This document shows, in pieces, positions 14,575 to 23,553 of a stretch of 24,813 nucleotides of DNA; position 1 is the stretch's first letter, and each line of letters begins with the position of its first letter. The position numbers and the translations under genes were made by a program. This DNA is from an uncultured Bacteroidota bacterium (GTDB lineage Bacteria; Bacteroidota; Bacteroidia; Chitinophagales; Chitinophagaceae). The notes below the pieces were generated by a model that saw only the letters and a program-made list of their open reading frames with translations, was not told where the DNA came from and searched no databases. Where the stretch lies: contig CAMPKR010000003.1 of the NCBI GenBank assembly GCA_946887345.1, positions 1-24,813 of the forward strand, given 5' to 3'.

Positions 14575-15432
14575 ATGTCATCCGGCATAACACTTATAGA
14601 ATGTCCGCGCGATGCGATGCAGGGGTGGAAACACTTCATAGCTACGGAGGATAAAGTAAAGTACCTGAATAAGCTACTGCAAGTGGGCTTTGATGTACTC
14701 GATTTCGGTTCGTTCGTATCGCCAAAGGCTATTCCGCAGATGGCAGATACCAAAGTGGTATTACCGCAGCTTGCTATGGGTAATTCAAAAACAAAGTTGC
14801 TGGCTATCATAGCCAACACAAGGGGGGCAGAAGATGCAGTTCAATATGAGCAGATACGGTACCTGGGATTTCCTTTTTCTATTTCGGAGACATTTCAAAA
14901 ACGTAACACTAATAAGAGCATAGCTGAGTCTCTACTGCAGGTAGAAGAGATACAGAAGCTTGCTGTTAACAGCTCAAAGGAAGTAGTGATCTATATCTCT
15001 ATGGGCTTCGGTAATCCTTATGGCGATGAATATAGCGCTGATGTGGCCATAAAATGGGTAGAGCGGCTGTCGGCGTTAGGTATTAAGACTATCGCAATGG
15101 CTGATACAGTGGGGGTAGCCAGGCCCGGGACAATAGAGTATGTTTTCAGCAGCCTGGTGAAGGAGTTCAAAGATCTGAATATAGGTGCGCATTTTCACTC
15201 GACGGTTACCAGCTGGGAAGAGAAGATACAAACGGCCTATGATAACGGCTGCCTGCGCTTTGACAGTGCTATAAAAGGAATAGGAGGCTGCCCGATGGCT
15301 GAAGATGAACTGGTGGGAAATATCGCTACCGAGAATATCATCGACTGGTGTGATAAAAAAGGTATTCCTTTGCAGATAGACCGCAAGGCCTTTGCAGAAG
15401 CCTGGCAGATGGCAGCTGGAATATTTATATAA
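14575..15432 (+). CDS. Hydroxymethylglutaryl-CoA lyase
   Basis: 285 residues, a HMGL-type TIM barrel. It cleaves HMG-CoA to acetoacetate and acetyl-CoA in leucine/ketone-body catabolism. Key sites are present: IECPRDAMQG (Arg12, Asp13) at strand 1, ISMGFGNPYGDEYS, AMADTVGVA, AHFHS (metal ligands His207 and His209), and GIGGCPMAEDELVGNIATE with the catalytic-loop Cys239 and the following Asn. The start EC(P)RD differs from the EVGPRDG of most orthologues; this variant is familiar to me from Bacteroidota. Related lyases of the same fold cannot be fully excluded. It has its own promoter and precedes panB by 43 bases. Confidence 0.9.
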   Translation: MSSGITLIECPRDAMQGWKHFIATEDKVKYLNKLLQVGFDVLDFGSFVSPKAIPQMADTKVVLPQLAMGNSKTKLLAIIANTRGAEDAVQYEQIRYLGFPFSISETFQKRNTNKSIAESLLQVEEIQKLAVNSSKEVVIYISMGFGNPYGDEYSADVAIKWVERLSALGIKTIAMADTVGVARPGTIEYVFSSLVKEFKDLNIGAHFHSTVTSWEEKIQTAYDNGCLRFDSAIKGIGGCPMAEDELVGNIATENIIDWCDKKGIPLQIDRKAFAEAWQMAAGIFI

Positions 15433-15475
15433 GTAAATAGAGAGAGCGTTTCTTTTACTATTTAAATGAATTAAA

Positions 15476-16291
15476 ATGTCCACTCACGGAGAAATAAAGC
15501 GCATAACCACCCATACGCTTCAAAGAATGAAACAGCAGGGTGAAAAGATCACGATGCTGACAGCATACGATTTTTCTTTGGCGCGTATATTGGATGACGC
15601 AGGGATTGATGTATTACTGGTAGGCGATTCGGCTTCCAATGTAATGGCGGGTCATGAAACCACCTTACCTATCACGCTCGACCAGATGATCTACCATGCG
15701 CAGAGTGTTGTTCGTGCCTGTGGCCGTTGCCTGGTGATCGTTGATCTTCCTTTCGGCAGTTACCAGGGCAACAGCAAGGAGGCTCTTAATTCTGCCATTC
15801 GTATAATGAAGGAGGCGGGCGCACACGGTATTAAACTGGAAGGTGGGGAAGAGGTAGAGGACTCGATAAAGCGCATTATAAGTGCAGGTGTACCTGTTAT
15901 GGGTCACCTGGGACTTACTCCCCAGTCTATATATAAATTCGGTACTTACACAGTGCGGGCAAAGGAAGAAGAAGAAGCAGAAATGCTGATACATAATGCC
16001 AGGTTGTTAGAGTCAGCAGGTTGCTTTGCATTAGTGTTGGAGAAGATACCGGCCGCACTAGGCAAAAAAGTAGCGCATGCACTTACCATACCGGTAATAG
16101 GCATTGGTGCAGGTATGGATGTGGATGGACAGGTGCTGGTAATGCATGATATGCTGGGTATCACTAAGGATTTTTCACCACGCTTCCTGCGTAGGTACAT
16201 GAATCTCTATGATGATATCAAGTCGGCTACCGAACGATATATCACAGATGTAAAAAATAAGGATTTTCCCAACGAACAAGAACAATACTAA
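15476..16291 (+). CDS. panB: Ketopantoate hydroxymethyltransferase
   Basis: 271 residues. It transfers a hydroxymethyl group from methylene-THF to 2-oxoisovalerate, the first committed step of pantothenate and CoA synthesis. Motifs: [25 protein letters not shown] (Asp51), [10 protein letters not shown] (Asp90), GIKLEGGEE (Glu122) for Mg and substrate, GHLGLTPQS, the catalytic Glu189 in LVLEKIP, and [20 protein letters not shown]. Length and order are normal for the decameric enzyme. The YggS gene starts one base after the stop, suggesting co-transcription. Confidence 0.96.
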   Translation: MSTHGEIKRITTHTLQRMKQQGEKITMLTAYDFSLARILDDAGIDVLLVGDSASNVMAGHETTLPITLDQMIYHAQSVVRACGRCLVIVDLPFGSYQGNSKEALNSAIRIMKEAGAHGIKLEGGEEVEDSIKRIISAGVPVMGHLGLTPQSIYKFGTYTVRAKEEEEAEMLIHNARLLESAGCFALVLEKIPAALGKKVAHALTIPVIGIGAGMDVDGQVLVMHDMLGITKDFSPRFLRRYMNLYDDIKSATERYITDVKNKDFPNEQEQY

Positions 16292-16292
16292 G

Positions 16293-16967
16293 ATGGTCAA
16301 TACGGCGGCCTGGAAAGAACTTCACGAGGAACTGTCTGCAAAAGGTATAAAACTGGTAGCCGTTTCTAAAACCAAACCCGTTTCGGATATAGAGGAGTTG
16401 TATGGTCTGGGGCAGAGGGACTTTGGGGAGAACTATGTGCAGGAACTGTCAGAGAAACAGGCTCAGTTGCCGGCCGACATTCGCTGGCATTATATCGGGC
16501 ACCTGCAAAGCAATAAGGTAAAGTATATTGCTCCTTTTATTGATCTCATTCATGCAGTAGATAGCTATAAGCTGTTGGCTGAAATTAATAAACAGGCTGA
16601 AAAGAACGGACGGGTCATAGATGTATTGCTTCAGCTTTATATTGCCGATGAAGAAACAAAATTTGGCCTTGATGAAACCGAACTTGAATCTGTTTTAAAG
16701 GAACACCAACAGAATGACCTGAGCAATGTTCGCATCTGTGGGTTGATGGCTATGGCTACCAATACCGGGAATGAAGCTAAAATCAAAACGGAGTTTCAGA
16801 AATTCAGATCAATTTTTCAGGGACTTAAAAGTAAGTATTTTGCCGGCGATGACCATTTTTCTATTTGTTCCATCGGCATGAGCAGTGATTACAAAATTGC
16901 GATTGAAGAAGGCGGAAACATGGTGCGCATCGGCAGCCTGCTATTTGGAGAGCGGGATTATTCCTGA
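16293..16967 (+). CDS. YggS/PLPBP-family pyridoxal-phosphate homeostasis protein
   Basis: 224 residues, an alanine-racemase-like TIM barrel with no known catalytic activity that holds PLP and affects vitamin B6, amino-acid and CoA balance. The PLP lysine is Lys26 in LVAVSKTKP. Other signatures: FGENYVQEL, WHYIGHLQSNKVK, KFGLDETE, GLMAMATNT, SIGMSSDY and VRIGSLLFGER. The gene lies directly after panB; PLPBP mutants in other bacteria disturb pantothenate/CoA pools, so the pairing makes sense. Its 3' end overlaps the opposite MFS gene by 10 bases. Confidence 0.93.
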   Translation: MVNTAAWKELHEELSAKGIKLVAVSKTKPVSDIEELYGLGQRDFGENYVQELSEKQAQLPADIRWHYIGHLQSNKVKYIAPFIDLIHAVDSYKLLAEINKQAEKNGRVIDVLLQLYIADEETKFGLDETELESVLKEHQQNDLSNVRICGLMAMATNTGNEAKIKTEFQKFRSIFQGLKSKYFAGDDHFSICSIGMSSDYKIAIEEGGNMVRIGSLLFGERDYS

Positions 16968-18169
16968 TTTTTTATCGCTCTTTGCAGTAGCTTATAACCG
17001 AAAACCGACAATATAAGCAGCCCGCTGATTATCCACCACAAAACGTTAAAGCCATAGTGATCCGCAATTTGTGCACCTGTTCCGGGTCCTAAAACCTGCG
17101 CTATAGACCAGGAGATGGTGTATAATGCGGCATATTGACCACGATTGTTGTCATTGCTTCTTCCTATCCAGAAGGTATTCATAAAGGGCATAGATAATAT
17201 TTCTCCAACGGTGCATAAGAGCATAGCAAATATTGCCAGAACAGCTGTTCCCGGGAGTACGTTGAATACAAGAAAAGAAAGTGCAACTATGAATACTCCT
17301 GTTGAAATATAGCTTAACTCATTGCGTTTTCCTTCCAGCCTGTGCACGGTTACCATTTCGAAAAGGGCTATCAATACACCGTTCAGTGCCATTACAATAC
17401 CTATGAATTGTTCGTTGAGCTTCAGGTCGTCTTTATAGAAAACCGGTATGGTTGTAAATAATTGGAAGAAACAATAGGCGAATACAGTATTTAACACAAT
17501 GAACACCAGGTAGTGCTTGTCCTTGCTTGCCGACTGACTTTTATCTCTGATAACTGGTTCATGTTTTTTTGGTGTCTGGATATTCCGGCTGGGAGAAAGG
17601 ACATTTAGTAACAAAATGGCGGCGCCAATGTTTGTAATGCCGTCTACCCAAAACAGGAGTTCGTAATTTCGGGAAGCGATAAAGCCTCCCAATGAACCAC
17701 CTGCTGCCCACCCGAGATTAATAGAAAGTCTGTTTAAAGAAAAGGAGCGCGTTCTGTTCTCTTCGTTGCTGTATTGGGCTATAGCGATGGAATTGGCCGG
17801 GCGGAACGCATCATTAACCAGGCTGAGTAAAAAGGTAAAAGTGCAGATAAGAGGGAAGCTTTTCATCTGCCCCAGGATAATAAACAGGACGCCCCCGCCT
17901 GCAAGTGCTATTAGCTGTATGTAATAGAAACCAAATTTATCTGACAGGCGGCCGCCCAAGTATCCGCCGCAGATAGCGCCGACCCCAAACAGGGCCATTA
18001 CAATTCCTGCGTGGGAAAGGCTGTACCCAAGGCTTTTAGTAAGATAGAGCGACATGAAAGGGATTACCATGGTGCCGCTCCTGTTAATGAGCATCACCAG
18101 CGAAAGCCACCAGGAAGCTGGGGTCAGTCCGCTATATGCATTCTTGTATATGCTTAGTAGTTTGCTCAT
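16958..18169 (-). CDS. MFS-family transporter
   Basis: 403 residues, about twelve membrane helices. The N-terminal half has the MFS loop 2-3 motif in GGYLGGRLSDKFG, and the first helix region has the 'VMLINRSGTMVIPFMSLYL' pattern seen in drug-efflux-type members. A charged central loop (about 200-222, KKHEPVIRDKSQSASKDK) divides the halves. Substrate is unknown; efflux of a small molecule is the usual guess. It follows the SGNH gene by 33 bases on the same strand, and a perfect TAnnTTTG box sits in that gap, so it can probably be transcribed alone. It shares 10 bases tail-to-tail with the YggS gene, with no terminator between. Confidence 0.88.
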   Translation of the reverse strand: MSKLLSIYKNAYSGLTPASWWLSLVMLINRSGTMVIPFMSLYLTKSLGYSLSHAGIVMALFGVGAICGGYLGGRLSDKFGFYYIQLIALAGGGVLFIILGQMKSFPLICTFTFLLSLVNDAFRPANSIAIAQYSNEENRTRSFSLNRLSINLGWAAGGSLGGFIASRNYELLFWVDGITNIGAAILLLNVLSPSRNIQTPKKHEPVIRDKSQSASKDKHYLVFIVLNTVFAYCFFQLFTTIPVFYKDDLKLNEQFIGIVMALNGVLIALFEMVTVHRLEGKRNELSYISTGVFIVALSFLVFNVLPGTAVLAIFAMLLCTVGEILSMPFMNTFWIGRSNDNNRGQYAALYTISWSIAQVLGPGTGAQIADHYGFNVLWWIISGLLILSVFGYKLLQRAIKNQE

Positions 18170-18176
18170 CGGCTTG

Positions 18177-18184
18177 CAAAAATA
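18177..18184 (-). promoter_or_regulatory. -7 box directly upstream of the MFS gene
   Basis: TATTTTTG on the minus strand matches TAnnTTTG exactly, ending 8 bases before the ATG at 18169. No clear -33 element precedes it. If used, the leader would be only a few bases long. Confidence 0.4.
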
Positions 18185-18202
18185 ACAATATGCAGCTGAT
18201 GC

Positions 18203-19159
18203 TTATAAGTGATTTTTAACAATAGTTGCTATTTCCCTGCTGAAGACGGTTGCGCCGCTATCGTTCAGATGTACATCGTCCCTGAACAGCAGAGGATTTT
18301 TTAGGAAGACTGGATTTTGGCTATAATCGTAAAAAGGAATTTGCTCGCGGGCAAATATCTGTTTCATTCGTTTATAACTGTTATTACCGTCTATAGGTAA
18401 CTGGAAATAGAAGGGAGACAGTATGGCTACAACTTTCACATTTGAGGCTTTGGCTAGTTGAACGGTCTTTAGCAAATAGTCTTCGTAAGTTTCACTTATC
18501 GGGCGTTGCTCCGGATAATCCTCCCCCCATTGCGGACTTTTAGAGATATTGGAATCAAGGGTGCCAATTAGCGGTTCATAACCCTGCTGGCTTGAATGCC
18601 CGATAGAAGTATAAGTATTCTGAAGTATGGTACCCATAAGGGAATTGTAAGGATATATATGGGAGACTTTGGCTTTAAGTAGTTCGTGATTATCGGAGAG
18701 ATCAACGACAGCAGCAAGCCTCGGGTACTTATAGAGGAACGGTATCAGGTTAGTAGAAACCCTTTGGTTAACCAGAGCTGTGGTTTTATCTTCAGAGAGT
18801 TCATGGGGTGTCACGTCCAGTATCAGTACTTTAGGTTTATGTCGTTGGAAGCTAAGATCAAGCGTGGCGTAGATATAGGTGATTACCATTTCATCGCGAC
18901 CACCGTTGAATGTTGTTAGTCCCGTTTCTTTTTCGAGTATGTCCGATCTGTAATGGTGAGATGCGCGGGAACTACCCATAATGATGAGGTCTTCGTTAGC
19001 TTCTTCAACCAGGTGGACTGTATTTTGCGCGTCACCTCTTTTCTGTTGGTAGAATGTTTTTTCCAGCAGCATACCTATTAGCCGGTCTGTGGCAAATAAT
19101 ATGAGCACCAGCATCAGCAGTTTCTTAACGAATAGTATGTATTGGCTGCTGTTGTTCAT
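18203..19159 (-). CDS. SGNH-hydrolase-like membrane-anchored protein, MBOAT partner
   Basis: 318 residues from ATG 19159, one base after the MBOAT stop; a longer form from 19192 would overlap that gene by 32 bases and lacks a better signal, so 19159 is preferred. The N-terminus is a signal-anchor (about residues 8-26, FVKKLLMLVLILFATD). The outside domain resembles the DltD/AlgX/AlgJ-like SGNH fold: a block-I Ser in IIMGSSRASH, a Gly/Asn block (TTFNGGRDE) and the block-V Asp-His in FRDDVHLNDSG. With an MBOAT protein, such partners receive an acyl group passed across the membrane and place it on an extracellular polysaccharide or other target. No glycan genes are nearby, so the acceptor is unknown. 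Confidence 0.85.
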   Translation of the reverse strand: MNNSSQYILFVKKLLMLVLILFATDRLIGMLLEKTFYQQKRGDAQNTVHLVEEANEDLIIMGSSRASHHYRSDILEKETGLTTFNGGRDEMVITYIYATLDLSFQRHKPKVLILDVTPHELSEDKTTALVNQRVSTNLIPFLYKYPRLAAVVDLSDNHELLKAKVSHIYPYNSLMGTILQNTYTSIGHSSQQGYEPLIGTLDSNISKSPQWGEDYPEQRPISETYEDYLLKTVQLAKASNVKVVAILSPFYFQLPIDGNNSYKRMKQIFAREQIPFYDYSQNPVFLKNPLLFRDDVHLNDSGATVFSREIATIVKNHL

Positions 19160-19160
19160 G

Positions 19161-20585
19161 CTAGAATTGGAAATAAATAAATTGCCCGCCATTAAATACG
19201 CCTATCATTAGCATCACTAGTATCAGCAGCGCGTATCCTGCGTAGCGAAGCGTGGTTTTGCTGCTGTAGATGAGAGATAGTTTGTTGTTCAGGTATTCGT
19301 AGTTGAACTCAGCAGCCATCAGGAATACGATCAGCAGTATGGAGTAAGCGAAGCCTGCAGAGAAGCCAACAAACAAAGAACCGGGCTTTAGAGTAATGAT
19401 GTTCGCTACTATAGTAAAACCGTCTTGAACCGTATTGGCCCTGAAGAAAACCCAGGCGAGCGATACAAGGGAGAAAGTGATAATGTAATTGGGTATGGCT
19501 TTGATGAAGCTGCGAGGTATTTCCTTTTTCTGTTTTTTAAGAATGTATTTATTGATGATCAGTTCACCGGTCTGATAAACGGCATGTAGTGCTCCCCAGA
19601 TGATGAAAGTCCAGTTGGCACCGTGCCAGAGACCACTTACAAGGAAGACAATCACAAGGTTCCTGATGTGAAGTGGGACCGCTACCTTGCTGCCGCCCAG
19701 GGGGATATAGAGATAGTCCCTGAACCAGGTGGAGAGCGATATATGCCAGCGACTCCAGAACTCCCTGATGGAAGTAGAAAGATACGGCCGCCGGAAGTTT
19801 TCCATCAGCTCTATCCCAAGCACTTTCGCAGTTCCTAAAGCAATGCTGGAGTAGCCCGAGAAATCACAGTAGATCTGGAACGTAAAGAAGATGGTAGCAA
19901 CGAGGCTGGATATGCCGCTGTGGTGTTCGGGATTGTTATAGACCGCATCTACATATATAGCCAGCCTGTCGGCAATGACTACCTTCTTGAATAAGCCCCA
20001 GAGTATCATCCTGCAGCCCTCTGTCACACGTTCGTAGTTGAAGTAGACCCGCTGATAGAACTGGTGTATCATGTTCTGCGGTCGTTCTATTGGTCCTGCT
20101 ACCAGCTGGGGGTAGAACATCACGTAGAGCGCATAGATTCCGAAATGCCTTTCAGCCTTCTGGTTGCCCCTGTACACCTCTATTGTATAACTCATGGCCT
20201 GGAAGGTGTGAAATGACAGGCCGATGGGCAAGAGTATAGTGAGCGCTGGTATAGGGTTCCTGATGTCCGCGGTACCCAGCAGCACCGTCAGGTTTTCGTT
20301 CAGGAAGTTGAAGTATTTAAAGAAACAGAGAAAACTCACGTTGACGACTATGCTCATCGCCAGCAAACTTCGTCCATGTTTAGGGTTCTGTTCTATAAGT
20401 ATCCCCGCAAAGTAGTCGACTACAATTGTAAAAAACAGGATCAGGATGTACACTGGCACAAAGACCATGTAGAAGTAGCAACTGATCGCCAGGAGGAAGA
20501 GCCATCTGAATCTATGCGGCAGTAAGAAATATATCACCGTCGTTATAAAAAAGTATATAACGAAGTGCAAAGAGTTAAAGAGCAT
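19161..20585 (-). CDS. MBOAT family O-acyltransferase (AlgI/DltB-like)
   Basis: 474 residues, about eleven membrane helices. Family features: the N-terminal MLFNSLHFVIYFF, 'YFNFLNENL', GLSFHTFQAMSYTIEVYRG, 'FYPQLVAGPIERP', IYCDFSGYSSIALG, 'FWSRWHISLSTWFRDYLYIPLGG' (His281), and the catalytic His321 in SGLWHGANWTF. Such proteins move acyl groups (acetyl or others) from the cytosol to exported glycans, as AlgI does for alginate and DltB for teichoic acid D-alanine. The gene is followed after one base by its SGNH partner, a common two-gene cassette. A weak -7 box (TATTTTTA) lies roughly 65-75 bases upstream. Confidence 0.94.
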   Translation of the reverse strand: MLFNSLHFVIYFFITTVIYFLLPHRFRWLFLLAISCYFYMVFVPVYILILFFTIVVDYFAGILIEQNPKHGRSLLAMSIVVNVSFLCFFKYFNFLNENLTVLLGTADIRNPIPALTILLPIGLSFHTFQAMSYTIEVYRGNQKAERHFGIYALYVMFYPQLVAGPIERPQNMIHQFYQRVYFNYERVTEGCRMILWGLFKKVVIADRLAIYVDAVYNNPEHHSGISSLVATIFFTFQIYCDFSGYSSIALGTAKVLGIELMENFRRPYLSTSIREFWSRWHISLSTWFRDYLYIPLGGSKVAVPLHIRNLVIVFLVSGLWHGANWTFIIWGALHAVYQTGELIINKYILKKQKKEIPRSFIKAIPNYIITFSLVSLAWVFFRANTVQDGFTIVANIITLKPGSLFVGFSAGFAYSILLIVFLMAAEFNYEYLNNKLSLIYSSKTTLRYAGYALLILVMLMIGVFNGGQFIYFQF

Positions 20586-20685
20586 GGTTCTTTTCTTTCA
20601 GAGGTATCTTCTTCAAATTGCCAGGAAATATATGCGTCTTAAGCTTGGGGTAAAAATAGTAAATCAATCGCTAAAATGCCGATGA

Positions 20686-21303
20686 TTACTTATAGTCTTC
20701 CAACACAATCTGCTCGCGGCAGAAATAGTATTCGCGAACATCATTTGAAGCCACGATCACTAAACGCTCATTGCTGAATCTGTCCATCCAGTCCCGGTAT
20801 TGCTCTACGCCGGCCTGGTCAAGGTTGGAGCAAGGCTCATCTAATAGCAGGATCTTTGAGTCAGTGAATATTGCCTGTGCAAGTTTTACCCTTTGCTTCA
20901 TGCCCGACGAGTAATCTGCTATTTGCCTGTCTGCCGCGGATCCGAGGCCGGTCTCACTGATGATGCTGTCTGCCGTTAGCCCGTTCAATGGCTTCTTAAA
21001 AGAAAAATGAAATTCAAGAAATTCTCTGAAAGTGAGTTCTTCTACTATTTCTTGCCCCGGCGCACAAAAGCTGAGCAAGGAAAAGATACTATTGCTTTCT
21101 ATATCTTTGTCTTTTTCGGAGAAAATTACTTTTCCCGTTGAGGCTGACTGCATACCGGCTATTACACGGAGCAGGGTAGACTTACCGCTACCATTAGGTC
21201 CAAGCAGCGCATAGGCACCGGGGAGCTTAAACTCGTAGTTGATATTTTGGAATATCCAGTGACGCTGAAAGCGTTTTCCGATATCGTTAAGGGATATCTT
21301 CAT
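20686..21303 (-). CDS. ABC transporter ATPase subunit, last gene of the lpx operon
   Basis: 205 residues, a compact single nucleotide-binding domain. Walker A GPNGSGKST (35-43), Q-loop near Gln84, signature YSSGMKQR (131-138) and Walker B ILLLDEP (151-157) are intact. The H-loop position reads VIVASND (Asn187) rather than the usual Thr-His, a notable substitution for an active ATPase. No permease gene is present; the partner must be elsewhere. The gene starts inside the last 17 bases of lpxA, so it belongs to the lipid A operon. A role in export of a lipid or envelope component is suggested only by this position. CcmA-like or ABC-2 type export systems are alternatives. Confidence 0.88.
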   Translation of the reverse strand: MKISLNDIGKRFQRHWIFQNINYEFKLPGAYALLGPNGSGKSTLLRVIAGMQSASTGKVIFSEKDKDIESNSIFSLLSFCAPGQEIVEELTFREFLEFHFSFKKPLNGLTADSIISETGLGSAADRQIADYSSGMKQRVKLAQAIFTDSKILLLDEPCSNLDQAGVEQYRDWMDRFSNERLVIVASNDVREYYFCREQIVLEDYK

Positions 21304-22087
21304 TATGCCTGCGTGTATAGCCTCTCATAATACCCCTGCCGGTATCGCGGGCAAAGGAAATGATCTCGTCCCTTTCATCAGAAACAGGTATCTCTGTTTC
21401 TATGATGGCAAGCGCCTTTGATATATTATACCCTCTTACAAAAAGGATACGATAGATATCCAGTATGTGATTGATCTTTTCTATGGAATAGCCGCGGCGT
21501 TTCAGGCCCACTGAGTTAACGCCCACATATGACAGGGGCTCGCGTGCAGCCTTTACATAAGGTGGCACATCTTTGCGCACAAGCGAACCACCCGTGACGA
21601 AAGCATGTGAACCAATGCGGACAAATTGCTGCACAGCTGTTAAGCCCGCAAGCACGACGTTATCACCAACGGTGATGTGACCGGCAAGGGTAGTGTTGTT
21701 CGAGAAGATGCAGTAGTTGCCTACTTCGCAATCGTGGGCTATGTGCGAATAAGCCATTATCAGGCAGTTGTTGCCTATTTTGGTCATATTCCTGTCCACT
21801 GTGCCCCTGTTAATCGTTACACACTCACGCACAATGGTATTGTCTCCAATAACGGTGAGTGTATCTTCGCCTTTGTATTTTAAATCTTGTGGTATTGCTG
21901 AAATGACAGAGCTGGGGAAAATGCGGCAGTTCTTACCTATGCGCGCCCCTTCCATTATGGTAACATTGGAGCCTATCCACGTACCTTCGCCAATCTCCAC
22001 GTTTTTATGAATAGTAGAAAAAGGATCAATGTTTACATTGGGCCCTATTTTGGCGTCAGGGTGGATGTACGTAAGCGGGTGGATCAT
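21287..22087 (-). CDS. lpxA: UDP-N-acetylglucosamine O-acyltransferase
   Basis: 266 residues. It adds a 3-hydroxyacyl chain from ACP to UDP-GlcNAc O-3, the first step of lipid A synthesis. The N-terminal two thirds form a left-handed beta-helix of hexapeptide repeats (IGEGTWIGSNVTI, VGDNVVLAG and others). Catalytic His118 is in MAYSHIAHDC, aligned with E. coli His125; GVNSVGLKRRG and the helical C-terminus are typical. ATG 22087 overlaps the lpxC-fabZ stop (ATGA), and the 3' end overlaps the ABC gene by 17 bases. Confidence 0.97.
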   Translation of the reverse strand: MIHPLTYIHPDAKIGPNVNIDPFSTIHKNVEIGEGTWIGSNVTIMEGARIGKNCRIFPSSVISAIPQDLKYKGEDTLTVIGDNTIVRECVTINRGTVDRNMTKIGNNCLIMAYSHIAHDCEVGNYCIFSNNTTLAGHITVGDNVVLAGLTAVQQFVRIGSHAFVTGGSLVRKDVPPYVKAAREPLSYVGVNSVGLKRRGYSIEKINHILDIYRILFVRGYNISKALAIIETEIPVSDERDEIISFARDTGRGIMRGYTRRHNEDIP

Positions 22088-23553
22088 TTTTTGTCTTTTC
22101 TTATTATTTGAGCTACCAGTTCCGCTTCAGTTACCAGTTTATTGCCCACATAGGCCGTTGCTCGCATTTCGCAAATACCTCGGCGTATAGGACTCATAAG
22201 TTCCATTTTAAAAATGAGTGTATCGCCCGGTACTACTTTCTGCTTGAATTTTACCTTATCTATTTTCAGGAAGTAAGTATCGTAGTTCTCCGGATCAGGT
22301 ATGTTGTTGAGGGCCAGTATACCGCCTGTTTGTGCCAGTGCTTCTATCTGCAGCACTCCGGGCATTACAGGGTTGCCCGGGAAGTGGCCCTGGAAGAATT
22401 GCTCGTTGAAAGTTACATTTTTGATGCCCACTACATAGTTATCGGTCAGCTCAATGATCTTGTCGATGAGGAGGAACGGATACTTATGCGGCAGCAGCCT
22501 GCTGATATGATTAATGTCATAGATCGCCGGCTGAGTGGGATCGTATTGGGGTATGTCTGAAAGATGTTTGTTCTTTTTAATATACTGTTTGATTTTTTTG
22601 GCAAATTCAACATTGGTTGCGTGTCCCGGGCGGCTGGCTATGATGTGCGCCTTTATGGAATACCCTACCAGGGCCAGGTCACCTACCACATCCAGTAGTT
22701 TGTGCCTTGCCGGTTCATTGGGATAGTGCAGTTGAATATTGTTAAGTATGCCTTCCTGCTTTACTTCTATTTTCTGTTTGTTGAAAACCTTGGCGAGGCG
22801 GTTCAGTTCGTCTTGTTCCACTACTTTGTCTACCACTACTATGGCATTGCTGAGGTCGCCGCCTTTTATCAGGTTGTTATCCAGCAGGTATTCCAGTTCG
22901 TGAAGGAAGCAGAATGTCCGGCAGGGAGCTATTTCATCTTTAAACTCAGATATGTGCTTTAGGGACGCATGTTGCGTGCCCAGTACCGGCGAGTTGAAAT
23001 CTATAAGTGTTGTTACTTGGTATTCGTTGGAGGGGACGGCCAGCATATCTACGTTCTTGCTGCTGTCGTAGTAGTGAATGTTGCCATCTATGGCATACAC
23101 CATGCGCTTGGCGTCTTGTTCCTGCACTCCTGCGCTTTCAATGGCTTCTATTATCTCGCGGGCGCTGCCGTCCAGTATCGGCACTTCAGAGCCATCAAGT
23201 TCTATGAGTACATTGTCGATGCCCATACCTACCAGGGCAGCCAGTGTGTGCTCTACGGTACATATACGCGCCCCGTTAAGTTCCAGTGTGGTACCGCGCG
23301 AGGTGTCAACCACGTAGTCAACATCAGCCTTTACAATAGGCTGGTCGGGCATGTCTAGGCGCTGGAAGCGGATGCCATAACCGGGTGAAGCCGGCTTCAT
23401 GGTCATTGTCACTTTCTCCCCGGTGTGTAGACCTACACCATGCAGGGTCACAGAGCCACGTAATGTTTGCTGGTTGGTACTGTTGTTGTTTTGCTGCACA
23501 GTCGCTGATTTTTTTTCGCGAGCCTCACTTAAGTGTATGGTATCTGAACTCAC
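22084..23553 (-). CDS. lpxC-fabZ: Bifunctional LpxC-FabZ: UDP-acyl-GlcN deacetylase / 3-hydroxyacyl-ACP dehydratase
   Basis: 489 residues, a fusion characteristic of Bacteroidota. The LpxC part (about 28-320) removes acetate from UDP-3-O-acyl-GlcNAc, the committed step of lipid A synthesis. Zinc ligands His102 (TVEHTLAAL), His284 and Asp288 ([11 protein letters not shown]), and the catalytic-region His310 (RPGHATN) are present, with GVGLHTGEK and [12 protein letters not shown]. The FabZ part (about 345-485) dehydrates 3-hydroxyacyl-ACP in fatty-acid elongation; its [10 protein letters not shown], the catalytic His390 in [12 protein letters not shown] and Glu404 in [10 protein letters not shown] are intact. 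The fusion places two enzymes that compete for 3-hydroxyacyl chains in fixed stoichiometry. The start is GTG 23553, inside the lpxD stop (GTGA overlap). Confidence 0.97.
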   Translation of the reverse strand: MSSDTIHLSEAREKKSATVQQNNNSTNQQTLRGSVTLHGVGLHTGEKVTMTMKPASPGYGIRFQRLDMPDQPIVKADVDYVVDTSRGTTLELNGARICTVEHTLAALVGMGIDNVLIELDGSEVPILDGSAREIIEAIESAGVQEQDAKRMVYAIDGNIHYYDSSKNVDMLAVPSNEYQVTTLIDFNSPVLGTQHASLKHISEFKDEIAPCRTFCFLHELEYLLDNNLIKGGDLSNAIVVVDKVVEQDELNRLAKVFNKQKIEVKQEGILNNIQLHYPNEPARHKLLDVVGDLALVGYSIKAHIIASRPGHATNVEFAKKIKQYIKKNKHLSDIPQYDPTQPAIYDINHISRLLPHKYPFLLIDKIIELTDNYVVGIKNVTFNEQFFQGHFPGNPVMPGVLQIEALAQTGGILALNNIPDPENYDTYFLKIDKVKFKQKVVPGDTLIFKMELMSPIRRGICEMRATAYVGNKLVTEAELVAQIIRKDKK

